NCBI GenBank assembly: GCA_005884255.1
Contig: VBDL01000269.1
Location: 5,543-14,186 of the forward strand
Source: Betaproteobacteria bacterium
GTDB taxonomy: Bacteria > Pseudomonadota > Gammaproteobacteria > Burkholderiales > Burkholderiaceae_C
Length of the DNA: 8,644 nt
Direction of reading: 5' to 3'
Shown here: positions 1 to 6,790 of the stretch, piece by piece
How the letters are laid out: every line of letters begins with the position of its first letter
Position numbering within the stretch: the first letter of the stretch is position 1
The notes under the pieces: model-generated
Database searches by the model: none
Told to the model about the DNA's origin: nothing
Seen by the model: the letters and a program-made list of their open reading frames with translations, nothing else
Position numbers and translations under genes: made by a program

Positions 1-288
1 GGCCCCGATTGCCCGGTGCGGCAGATCGCGCTGGCCGCGCTGGCGCGCAACGGCCACGCCTACCACCTGCGCCTGAGCTGCAGCGGCAGCCAGGCCGCGG
101 TGGCGGCGATCCGCGCCGGCTGGGGCGTGGGCTGCCTGAACGTGTCGGCGATCCCGGGCGATCTGGTGCAGCTGTCGCGCCAGGACGCTCGCCGCTGGGC
201 CTCGCCCGGCAAGCTCGCGTTCTATCTGCTCGCGCGGCCCGAGCTGCGCGCCCTGTCGCGTGCGCTGCACGGCTGGGCCGGCGCGTGA
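1..288 (+). CDS. LysR-type transcriptional regulator, C-terminal fragment (5' end outside window)
   Basis: The frame is open from base 1 and ends at TGA 286-288, giving the last 95 residues of a protein cut by the window edge. The piece resembles the end of a LysR substrate-binding domain: a serine-rich segment (LSCSGSQAAVAAIRAGWGVG), then a hydrophobic strand and 'FYLLARPE', where family members carry the last beta strands of the periplasmic-binding-protein-like fold, then a short helix (LRALSRALHGW). The N-terminal helix-turn-helix is not in the window, so family assignment rests on this domain alone. If correct, it is a cytoplasmic DNA-binding regulator sensing a small molecule. It is convergent with the TctC gene (8 bp between stops), not divergent as is usual for a LysR gene and its target, so its target is probably elsewhere. 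No terminator hairpin is evident between the two stops. Confidence 0.72.
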   Translation, partial: GPDCPVRQIALAALARNGHAYHLRLSCSGSQAAVAAIRAGWGVGCLNVSAIPGDLVQLSRQDARRWASPGKLAFYLLARPELRALSRALHGWAGA

Positions 289-296
289 ACGTCAGC

Positions 297-1268
297 TCAT
301 TGTTCGAGCTTCAGGCCGATCTTGTTGATGATCGCGCCCCAGCGCTTGGTGTCGGCCTCGACCGTCTTGCGGAAGTCGGCCGGCGAGCCGCCGACGACAC
401 TCAGGCCCTGGTTGTCGAGCACTGTCTTCACCGCCGGGTCGTGCAGCGCCGCGTTGACATCGGCATTGATCTTCTGCACCACGGCGTCGGGCGTACCCGC
501 GGCGACGAAGAAGCCGTTCCACGCCAGCGACTCGACCTTGGGCAGGCCGGCCTGGCCGAAGGTCGGCAGCTCATGCAGCGACTCCGGCCGCTGCTCGCTG
601 CTCACCGCGATGAAGCGCATCTTGCCGTTCTTGACGTGCGGCAGCAGCGCCGGCGCCACCGCGAACAGCGCGTCGGTGTCGCCCTGGGCGACCGACAGCG
701 CCGCCGGCGGCGAGCCGTTGAAGGGCACGTGCGTCGCCGTGAGGGCCGCTTCGGCGAGGAACAGCTCCATCGTCAGGTGCGACGAGCTGCCTTGGCCGAT
801 CGATGCGTAGTTCATCTTCCCGTTCTTCTCACGCGCCCAGGCGATGAACTCCTTCAGGCTCTTCACCGGCAGTGCGGCATTGACGGCCAGCACATTGGGT
901 TGCGAGGTCGTCATCACCACCGGGATCAGGTCCTTGGCCGGGTCGTACGGCATCCTGCGGTACATGAAGGGCGCGAAGGCAATCGGCCCGTTGAAGCCGA
1001 TGGCGATCGTCGTGCCATCGGGCGGCGCCTTGGCCGCGACATCCATGCCCAGCATGCCGCCGGCACCGGGCCGGTTCTCCACCACCACCGGCTGCGCCCA
1101 GCGGTCCTTCAGCTTGTCGCCGAGCAGCCGCGCGATCACGTCGAGCGAGCTGCCGGCCGGTGCCGGCACGACGATCTTCACCGGCTTCGTGGGCCAGTTC
1201 TGCGCACGAGCGAAAGGCGACAGCGCGAGCAGGGCCGCGGCGATGGACAACAGGTGGCGTCGGTGCAT
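297..1268 (-). CDS. Bug/TctC-family periplasmic solute-binding protein
   Basis: A 323-residue protein, the usual size for the Bug (TctC) family of tripartite tricarboxylate transporter binding proteins. A signal peptide is visible: basic MHRRH, hydrophobic residues 6-18, and a likely cut after ARA at residue 22. The mature protein starts with the family signature WPTKPVKIVVP then AGSSLDVIARLLG (residues 25-50). VENRPGAGG (64-71), HVPFNG (180-185) and PTFGQAGLP (235-243) are further family landmarks. It should bind a carboxylate or similar small ligand in the periplasm. The canonical membrane partners TctA and TctB are absent here, as for many orphan Bug proteins in Burkholderiales, so the ligand cannot be inferred. 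The ATG at 1268 is the first possible start: an in-frame TGA lies just upstream. Its ribosome-binding site is weak (CGAGA). It is divergent from proC with 41 bp between starts. Confidence 0.93.
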   Translation of the reverse strand: MHRRHLLSIAAALLALSPFARAQNWPTKPVKIVVPAPAGSSLDVIARLLGDKLKDRWAQPVVVENRPGAGGMLGMDVAAKAPPDGTTIAIGFNGPIAFAPFMYRRMPYDPAKDLIPVVMTTSQPNVLAVNAALPVKSLKEFIAWAREKNGKMNYASIGQGSSSHLTMELFLAEAALTATHVPFNGSPPAALSVAQGDTDALFAVAPALLPHVKNGKMRFIAVSSEQRPESLHELPTFGQAGLPKVESLAWNGFFVAAGTPDAVVQKINADVNAALHDPAVKTVLDNQGLSVVGGSPADFRKTVEADTKRWGAIINKIGLKLEQ

Positions 1269-1309
1269 GATCTCGGATCAAATCTTGTTGACAACCTCCC
1301 ATCCTAACC

Positions 1310-2122
1310 ATGAGCTCCACTCTTGCATTCATCGGCGGCGGCAACATGGCCAGCGCCATCATCGGTGGCCTCGTGAAGGCCGGGCATGCGGCGCGCGACA
1401 TCCTCGTCGTCGAGCCCTTCGCTGAGCAGCGAGACCGCTTGCGCCATGAGCTCGGCGTGCGGGTCTTCGCGCACGCCAGCGACGAGCTCGAGCGCGCCGA
1501 CCTCGTCGTGTGGGCGGTGAAGCCGCAGATGTTCCGCGAGGCCGCCGCGCCGTGCGCGCCGCACATCGGCAACGCGCTGCAGCTGAGCGTCATGGCCGGC
1601 ATCCGCAGCGATGCGATCGTGGCGGCCACCGGGAGCCAGCGCGTCGTGCGCGCGATGCCCAACACGCCGGCGCTGATCGGCGAAGGCATCAGCGGCCTCT
1701 ATGCACGCGATGCGGTGACCAGCGACGAGCGCGCGCGCATCGAGCTGCTGCTCGAACCCACCGGCGAGGTGCTGTGGGTCGCGCGCGAGCAGGACCTCGA
1801 TGCGGTGACCGCGCTGTCCGGCTCGGGCCCCGCCTATGTGTTCTTCTTCGTCGAGGCGATGATGGACGCGGCGCGGCAGATGGGCCTCAGCGCCGAGCAG
1901 GGGCGGCAACTCGCGCTGGCCACCTTCGCCGGCGCCACCGAACTGGCGCAGCAGTCGGGCGAGGCGCCGTCGGTACTGCGCGAGCGCGTCACCTCCAAGG
2001 GCGGCACCACGCATGCGGCGATCACGTCTTTGCAAGCCGATGGCGTGCAAGCGGCCTTCATCAAGGCCCTGCAAGCGGCGCGCAAGCGCGCGCAAGAACT
2101 CGGCGACGAATTCGGCCGCTGA
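1310..2122 (+). CDS. proC: pyrroline-5-carboxylate reductase
   Basis: A 270-residue protein of normal ProC length. It reduces 1-pyrroline-5-carboxylate to L-proline with NAD(P)H, the last step of proline synthesis in the cytoplasm. The N-terminal Rossmann motif FIGGGNMA is at residues 7-14, AVKPQ at 69-73 and RAMPNTPA at 114-121. The C-terminal dimer and active-site signature follows: ALSGSGPAYVF (168-178), then VTSKGGTT (227-234). The last has Lys where many relatives have Pro; as I recall, the Lys form is common in betaproteobacteria. ATG 1310 is the only sensible start because an in-frame TGA lies at 1289-1291. No Shine-Dalgarno sequence precedes it; the strand reads ACCTCCC there, the complement of one. 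Translation may therefore be leaderless or weakly initiated. The promoter must lie in the 41-bp gap or inside the divergent tctC gene. Confidence 0.97.
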   Translation: MSSTLAFIGGGNMASAIIGGLVKAGHAARDILVVEPFAEQRDRLRHELGVRVFAHASDELERADLVVWAVKPQMFREAAAPCAPHIGNALQLSVMAGIRSDAIVAATGSQRVVRAMPNTPALIGEGISGLYARDAVTSDERARIELLLEPTGEVLWVAREQDLDAVTALSGSGPAYVFFFVEAMMDAARQMGLSAEQGRQLALATFAGATELAQQSGEAPSVLRERVTSKGGTTHAAITSLQADGVQAAFIKALQAARKRAQELGDEFGR

Positions 2123-2131
2123 CGCAGCGCA

Positions 2132-2173
2132 GCATGCGGCGCCCTTCGGGGCTCATGCATTTCGCGCATGGGT
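2132..2173 (+). other. overlapping hairpins in the proC-gdhA intergenic region
   Basis: Just after the proC stop, GCCC (2141-2144) and GGGC (2149-2152) close a TTCG tetraloop, the very stable cUUCGg type in RNA. Around it, GCATG (2132-2136) pairs with CATGC (2154-2158). The same CATGC can instead pair with a second GCATG (2166-2170), extended by wobble pairs to 2151/2173. The two outer pairings exclude each other. There is no T-run, so this is not a classical intrinsic terminator. It could be a 3'-end stabiliser for proC mRNA, a weak terminator, or part of the gdhA leader. The pairing is seen in the sequence; any function is inference. Confidence 0.4.
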
Positions 2174-2214
2174 GGCGGGAACGCGCGCAGGCCGCACTAC
2201 AGTCGCGGCCACGC

Positions 2215-2228
2215 GCGGCTACAGCCGC
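2215..2228. promoter_or_regulatory. 14-bp inverted repeat upstream of gdhA, possible operator
   Basis: GCGGCT and AGCCGC form perfect 6-bp arms around a 2-bp AC spacer, ending 24 nt before the gdhA start codon. A TACAGT hexamer at 2198-2203 could be a -10 element, but no convincing -35 lies at the right distance. Compact dyads in this position are often repressor sites. In DNA this GC-rich a chance origin is quite possible. Confidence 0.28.
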
Positions 2229-2242
2229 CACCCACTACCCCC

Positions 2243-2247
2243 AAGGA
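2243..2247 (+). promoter_or_regulatory. ribosome-binding site of gdhA
   Basis: AAGGA lies 5 nt before ATG 2253. It fixes the start of gdhA, since the same frame is open for another 240 bases upstream through the proC end. The ATG at 2248, nearer the site, is in another frame. Confidence 0.75.
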
Positions 2248-2252
2248 ATGCC

Positions 2253-3521
2253 ATGAGCCTGTCCTACGTCACGCCGTCTCCATCGAGCCCGTGGAGCACG
2301 TACCTCTCGCAAGTCGAGCGCGTCGTGCCCTATCTCGGGCCGCTGGCCCGCTGGGCCGAAACGCTGCGCCGCCCGAAGCGCGCGCTGATCGTCGATGTGC
2401 CGATCGAGATGGACGATGGCCGCGTGTGCCATTTCGAGGGCTATCGCGTGCAGCACAACATGTCGCGCGGCCCCGGCAAGGGCGGCGTGCGCTACCACCC
2501 GGACGTGACGCTCGAAGAGGTGATGGCGCTGTCGGCGTGGATGTCGATCAAGAACGCCGCCGTCAACCTGCCCTATGGCGGGGCGAAGGGCGGCATCCGC
2601 GTCAACCCGCAGGAGCTGTCGCAGAAGGAGCTGGAGAAGCTCACGCGCCGCTACACCAGCGAGATCGGCATCATCATCGGCCCGCAGCAGGACATTCCGG
2701 CGCCCGACGTGAACACCAACGCGCAGATCATGGCGTGGATGATGGACACGTACTCGATGAACGTCGGCGCCACCGCCACCGGCGTGGTCACCGGCAAGCC
2801 GATCCATCTGGGCGGCTCATTGGGCCGCGTCAAGGCCACGGGTCGCGGCGTGTTCGTCACGGGCCGCGAGGCGGCCCGGCGCATCGAGCTCAAGCTCGAC
2901 GGCGCGCGCGTCGCGGTGCAGGGCTTCGGCAACGTGGGCAGTTCGGCGGCGGAACTGTTCGCGCAAGCCGGTGCGAAGATCGTCGCCGCGCAGGACCACA
3001 CCGGCACCATCTTCAACCCCAACGGGCTGGACTTGGCCGAGCTGATGCCGGTAGTGCGCGCCGAGGGCGGCGTCGGCGGCTACAAGAACGCCGAGCGCAT
3101 CGACAACGAGGCGTTCTGGGACATCGACTGCGACATCCTCATCCCCGCCGCGCTGGAAGGCCAGATCACCGCCGAGCGCGCGCGCCGCACCAAGGCCCGC
3201 CTGGTGCTCGAAGGCGCCAACGGCCCGACGCTGCCGGAGGCCGACGACATGCTCGCCGACCGCGGCATCCTCGTCGTGCCCGATGTGATCTGCAACGCCG
3301 GCGGCGTGACGGTCAGCTACTTCGAGTGGGTGCAGGACTTTTCCAGCTTCTTCTGGACCGAGGACGAGATCAACCTGCGCCTGGACAAGATCATGGTCGG
3401 CGCGCTGAAGAAGATCTGGGACACCGCCGATCGCCACCACATCACGCTGCGCACGGCGACCTTCGCGGTGGCCTGCGAGCGCATCCTGATGGCGCGCGAA
3501 GAGCGCGGCCTTTACCCTTGA
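2253..3521 (+). CDS. gdhA: glutamate dehydrogenase (Glu/Leu/Phe/Val dehydrogenase family)
   Basis: A 422-residue protein, typical of the small hexameric glutamate dehydrogenases. It interconverts glutamate with 2-oxoglutarate plus ammonia in the cytoplasm. The substrate domain carries three lysines matching the known glutamate-binding and catalytic set: K76 (GPGKGG), K100 (MSIKNA) and K112 in LPYGGAKGG. The catalytic Asp is D152 in APDVNT. A Rossmann motif GFGNVGS is at 224-230; the second strand ends in an acidic residue (D248), which suggests NAD(H) rather than NADP(H), a weak inference. LEGANGPTLPEAD (319-331) and PDVICNAGGV (343-352) are conserved family segments. No frameshift or missing motif is seen. 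The start is set by the AAGGA site 5 nt upstream. It is downstream of and co-directional with proC but 130 bp away, so probably has its own promoter. Its last 10 nt overlap the convergent ubiA end. A leucine or phenylalanine dehydrogenase is less likely given length and motifs. Confidence 0.95.
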   Translation: MSLSYVTPSPSSPWSTYLSQVERVVPYLGPLARWAETLRRPKRALIVDVPIEMDDGRVCHFEGYRVQHNMSRGPGKGGVRYHPDVTLEEVMALSAWMSIKNAAVNLPYGGAKGGIRVNPQELSQKELEKLTRRYTSEIGIIIGPQQDIPAPDVNTNAQIMAWMMDTYSMNVGATATGVVTGKPIHLGGSLGRVKATGRGVFVTGREAARRIELKLDGARVAVQGFGNVGSSAAELFAQAGAKIVAAQDHTGTIFNPNGLDLAELMPVVRAEGGVGGYKNAERIDNEAFWDIDCDILIPAALEGQITAERARRTKARLVLEGANGPTLPEADDMLADRGILVVPDVICNAGGVTVSYFEWVQDFSSFFWTEDEINLRLDKIMVGALKKIWDTADRHHITLRTATFAVACERILMAREERGLYP

Positions 3522-4424
3522 GCCGCGACTCGGCGCAGAGAGAAATCGAGCACGATCCCCGCGAACACCGCGAAGCCCAACCAGTGGTTGGCGCGGAAGG
3601 CGCGGAAGCAGCCGTCGCGTGAGCGGCGGCGGATCAGCTCGTAGTGCCACAGCGCCTGCGCCAGCGCGGCGGCAATGCCGAGCAGGAAGGGGCGGCCCAA
3701 GCCCAGCGAGCGGCCGAGCCAGCCCCAGCTCGCGAGGTAGACACCGTGCCACGTCGAAGCGGCCGAGCGTGATCGCTGACGTGCGGATGCCGATCTTCAG
3801 GTCGTCGTCGCGGTCGACCATCGCGTACTCGGTGTCGAAGGCCAGCACCCAGAAGAGGTTGCCGGCGAGCAGCCACCACGCATGCGGCGGCACAGCCGCG
3901 CTCACGGCCGAGAGGCGCCAGTCGATGCCGCCCTGCACGGCCGCGAAGGCCATCGGAATGCCGAAGCTGAAGGCCACACCGAGCACCGCCTGCGGCATCG
4001 AGATGAAGCGCTTGGTGTAGGGGTAGATCAGCGTCACGCCCAGCGCCGCGCACGACAGCACGATGGTCGGCGGGTTGGTGGTCAGCACCAGCGCAAAGGC
4101 GCCGAGCGCCAGCACGGCGCCGAGCGTCAGCGCCTCCGTCACGCTGACCGCGCCGCTCGTCACCGGGCGCTGCGCGGTGCGCTTCACATGCGCATCGAAC
4201 TCGCGGTCGGCCACGTCGTTGACGCAGCAGCCGGCGCTGCGCATCAGAATCGTGCCCAGCGTGAAGACGATCAGCAGATGCCAGCCGGGAAAGCCATCGG
4301 CGGCGATCCACAGCGCCGACAGCGTCGGCCACAGCAGCAGCAGCCAGCCGGCCGGGCGATCCCAGCGGATCAGGTTCAGGTACAGCGGCAGGCGCGACGG
4401 TAGTGCTGCAACGGGGACGCTCAT
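3512..4424 (-). pseudogene. ubiA: 4-hydroxybenzoate polyprenyltransferase UbiA, frameshifted
   Basis: UbiA is an inner-membrane enzyme that attaches the polyprenyl tail to 4-hydroxybenzoate in ubiquinone synthesis. From ATG 4424 residues 1-225 are clear UbiA: RWDRPAGWLLLLWPTLSALW, first Asp motif ND-VAD-REFD (69-77), HVKRTAQRPVTSG, and second Asp motif DTEYAMVDRDDD (197-208). The frame then goes wrong after GRFDV (V225 at 3750-3752). The genuine C-terminus resumes in another frame from about 3748 (HGVYLASWGW, HYELIRRRSRDGCFRAF, NHWLGFAVFAGIVLDF) and stops at 3512. Against the E. coli spacing, recalled from memory, about five residues are missing at the join, so the lesion looks like a 14-17 nt deletion rather than one lost base. 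About 12 extra residues precede VPPHAWW (around 167-178). ubiA is normally important for aerobic growth, so an assembly error or a second copy should be considered. It lies 32 bp after the Yip1-domain gene, probably in the same transcript. Confidence 0.9.
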
Positions 4425-4456
4425 GCCCCGAAGTCTAGGCCCATGCCGTCACGGCC

Positions 4457-5224
4457 TCACTGCTTGACCGCTGGCCTCACCAGAGCCTCCAGCTTGGCGG
4501 CATCGATGCCGGTCACCGCGGCCTTCTGTGCGCGCTCGCCCACCGCTTCCATCTGCTTGGCGAACTCCTGCATCTTCGCGGTGTCGATCGTCACGTCTCC
4601 TTTCGGCGTGCCGATGCGCACCGTGGTGTCGCTGGGCGCGCCACCCCACATCGCGCCCCGCCCATGCATGGCGGGCAAGGTGGCGGCGGTCAGCGCGCCC
4701 ACCACCAGCCCTGCGACGATGCTGATCACGCCGACGACCGCGGTGTAGGCCACGGCCTTGTCCTGCGGGCAGCGCATCAGCACCGGCAGCCCGAGGTAGA
4801 AGAGGTAGATCGAGTACAGCGCCGCGACGAGGCCGAGGATCGACAGCGCCGGCAGCAGGCTGAAGATGCCGCCGACCATCGCAGCGGTCGAGCCGTAGAC
4901 CACGAGCTTCAACGCGCGCAGCTTGTCGCGCATGCCGCCGAAGGTCGGCGCCAGCGCATCGACGACGAGCGCCACCACGTAGACCATCACCAGCGTCAGC
5001 ACATACTGCGCAACCATCGACGACAGCCCGAACATCAGCGGGATGCGGATGAAGCCGAAGCCGATCAGGCTCATGCCGATGAAGCCGGCCAGCGGCGGGA
5101 TGGCGGCGAGGATCAGCAGGTAGTTCTTGTACAGCGAAGCCACGTCGCCCGGCTCCGACGCGATCGTCGGCCAGGTCTCGCGCGGCTTCATCAGGATGTC
5201 TTGCACGCGGCGAACGATGTCCAT
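4457..5224 (-). CDS. Yip1-domain family integral membrane protein
   Basis: A 255-residue protein opening with MDIVRRVQDILMKPRETWPTI, the typical start of bacterial Yip1-family proteins (amphipathic helix, then 'P..TW..I'). Five hydrophobic helices follow, at about 34-57, 65-90, 107-125, 127-150 and 158-183. A soluble 70-residue tail (184-255) contains Gly/Ala-rich and charged helical stretches. It is predicted to sit in the inner membrane; the function of the bacterial family is unknown. ATG 5224 is preferred over an in-frame GTG at 5266, because only the ATG gives the family start, and it has GAGGA 11 nt upstream and a G-run closer. It precedes ubiA by 32 bp on the same strand and follows the receptor remnant after a 78-bp gap in which I see no clear promoter or terminator. 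Confidence 0.85.
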   Translation of the reverse strand: MDIVRRVQDILMKPRETWPTIASEPGDVASLYKNYLLILAAIPPLAGFIGMSLIGFGFIRIPLMFGLSSMVAQYVLTLVMVYVVALVVDALAPTFGGMRDKLRALKLVVYGSTAAMVGGIFSLLPALSILGLVAALYSIYLFYLGLPVLMRCPQDKAVAYTAVVGVISIVAGLVVGALTAATLPAMHGRGAMWGGAPSDTTVRIGTPKGDVTIDTAKMQEFAKQMEAVGERAQKAAVTGIDAAKLEALVRPAVKQ

Positions 5225-5302
5225 GGCAGCCCCCGTCCTCGTTGCGACAATCGGGAATCTTGCCACTGGCTGGCCGCCCTGCGGTCATCGGCTTAGGGAT
5301 TG

Positions 5303-6752
5303 TCAGAACGTCGCCCTGAACTGCGCGCCCCAGGTGCGCGGCTCGTTGATGAAGCCGGTCAGGTTGTTGAAGTCGATGCCGCCGACGGCGACGATCTTGT
5401 TGGTGATGTTGCGGCCGAACAGCGCGGCCTCGTACTTGCCATTGCCCCAGCTGTAGCCCACGCGCAGGCCGCCTTCGAGCAGCGACTTGCCGGTGAACTC
5501 CTTCGACTCGTAGAGGAAGAAGTTGATCTTGCTGCGGTACGACCAGTCGGTGTAGACGAAGTACTCGCCGCCATTGGCCGCCGGGATGCCGTAGCGCGCG
5601 GTGAGGTTCACGATGTACTTCGGCGCCTGCGGCAGCGGGTTGCCGTCGATCAGGTACTGGCCGCTGCCGTTGGACGGATCGGTCACCGTGCAGCCGCCGC
5701 CGCAGCCCGAAACGGCGAGGTCCGCATCCTTGATCTTGGTGTCGTTGACGCTGCCGGCCAGCGTGACCAGCAGGTTGTCGGTGAGGTAGGCATCGAGGCT
5801 CAGCTCGACGCCGCGGCCCACCGCCTTGTCGGCGCTGAGCAAGGTGTTGGAGTTGGCGCCGCCGCCGACCTCGGTGAGCTGCAGGTCCTTCACGGTGTAG
5901 TGGAAGACGCTGAAGGCGAGGCGTGCGCGCCGCTCGCACGCTGGAGCCGCGGTAGCCGGTGGCCATGCGCGCATACACGTTGGCATCGGGCGTGAGCTTG
6001 TAGCTGGCGCTCAAGTCACCGGTGACCTTCGAGTCGGAGAGGTGCGCCGACGTGCCGTTGCTCGCATCGATGCCCGTCGTCGGGTCGCTGACCAGGTCCT
6101 TCTTGTCCTTGGTGTAGCGCAGGCCGGCGCGCAGGTTCAGGGCTGAAGTCGCGTCGTAGCGCAGCGAGCCGAACACGGCCCACGAGCGGCTCTTTTGCTC
6201 GTCGGTGAGCTTGCTCGTCTGTGCGCCGCCGTTGAGGCTGTCGTAGCTGGCGCTGTCGGAGATGAACTTCTCGTCGAAGTAGTAGATGCCGGACTGCCAG
6301 TTCAGCGGGCCCTTGTAGCGGGACTCCACGCGAAACTCCTGCGTGAACTGGCCGTGGCCGTGCATCGCGCCGGCGGTCTCGCTGGGGAAGGGAATCGTGC
6401 CCGGGCCCGACGGCGGCGCAAACACCGCGCCGTAGCTCTCGATGCGCTGCTCGTTGCGGCCGTCGAGCGACACCTCTCGCTCGTCGAAACCATCGACCAG
6501 ATCGTTGGTGCCCGGCTTGAAGATGTTCGCGCGGAAGAGGCGCGCAGTGCCGTTGAGATTGCGCGCATGCACGTTGAACAGCGCCTGGAACGTGCCGCTC
6601 GGCTTGTACAGGAGCTGTGCGCGCGCGGCACGGTCTTCATAGCCCTCGAAATCGGAGGTCGGGCCCGCGAAGATCGGCACCTCCTTGATGTTCTCGGCGT
6701 GACGGCGCATCGAGCGATCCTGGAGGTTGGGCAATGGCGTGGCGTTGAGCAA
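5303..6752 (-). pseudogene. TonB-dependent outer-membrane receptor remnant (plug missing, barrel frameshifted)
   Basis: Only the beta-barrel part of a TonB-dependent receptor is present. The frame opens right after a TGA, from a TTG at 6752, with no signal peptide, TonB box or plug, so roughly the first third of a usual 700-800 residue receptor is missing. Barrel strands are recognisable: DRAARAQLLYKPS (40-52), NVHARNLNGTARLFRANIFK (60-79), QFTQEFRVESRYKGPLNWQS, AVFGSLRYDATSALNLRAGL and NVYARMATGYRGSSV. At about 5936 the frame breaks. The protein resumes in another frame as ERRARLAFSVFHYTVKDLQL, continues through GRGVELSLDAYLTDNLL and NPLPQAPKYIVNLTARYG, and ends FRATF with the terminal Phe of outer-membrane barrels. 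The segment that relatives carry between 'GYRGSS' and the next barrel strand is absent. An SGCGGGC cysteine pair lies in a probable surface loop. The substrate is unknown; NUP and nucleosidase genes lie upstream on the same strand. As written it cannot make a working receptor. Confidence 0.88.
5921..5941. repeat. 7-bp inverted repeat at the receptor frameshift
   Basis: GCGTGCG (5921-5927) and CGCACGC (5935-5941) are perfect complementary arms around a 7-base loop, CGCCGCT. The reading-frame break of the receptor lies inside this dyad. It may mark a deletion end formed at a hairpin, or a place where sequencing or assembly skipped structured DNA. Confidence 0.5.
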
Positions 6753-6790
6753 TCAACGTGCCACTCGCCGCAACACTCCGACGCGATGCT

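Noticed and set aside
1288..1293. TTGACA as a -35 element for proC
   Set aside because: A matching -10 would fall inside the proC start region, and no such hexamer is present there.
9..1307. 432-codon open frame on the plus strand across tctC
   Set aside because: Its protein is a low-complexity Arg/Ala/Gly/His mix with no family resemblance, while the opposite strand encodes a complete Bug/TctC protein. It is an antisense shadow of high-GC coding.
2013..2252. Upstream extension of the gdhA frame into the proC end
   Set aside because: The extra 80 residues resemble nothing in the family and overlap proC. The AAGGA site and the family start both support ATG 2253.
2168..3622. 484-codon plus-strand frame overlapping gdhA
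   Set aside because: Arg/Gly/His-rich out-of-frame translation of gdhA with no recognisable motif.
5225..5266. GTG at 5266 as an earlier start of the Yip1-domain gene
   Set aside because: The 14 extra residues do not match the family start and have no ribosome-binding site. ATG 5224 gives the typical N-terminus.
5246..5304. Distant inverted repeat GACAATC ... GATTGTC between the Yip1-domain gene and the receptor remnant
   Set aside because: The arms are only 7 bp and 45 bp apart, with no T-run or extension. This is expected by chance and not good enough for a terminator call.
4449..5935. Continuation of the receptor's first frame through the Yip1-domain gene (open down to 4449)
   Set aside because: After the break at about 5936 the translation is Arg-rich and unlike any receptor, while true receptor sequence continues in another frame. 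The long open frame is a chance product of GC bias, not a fusion protein.
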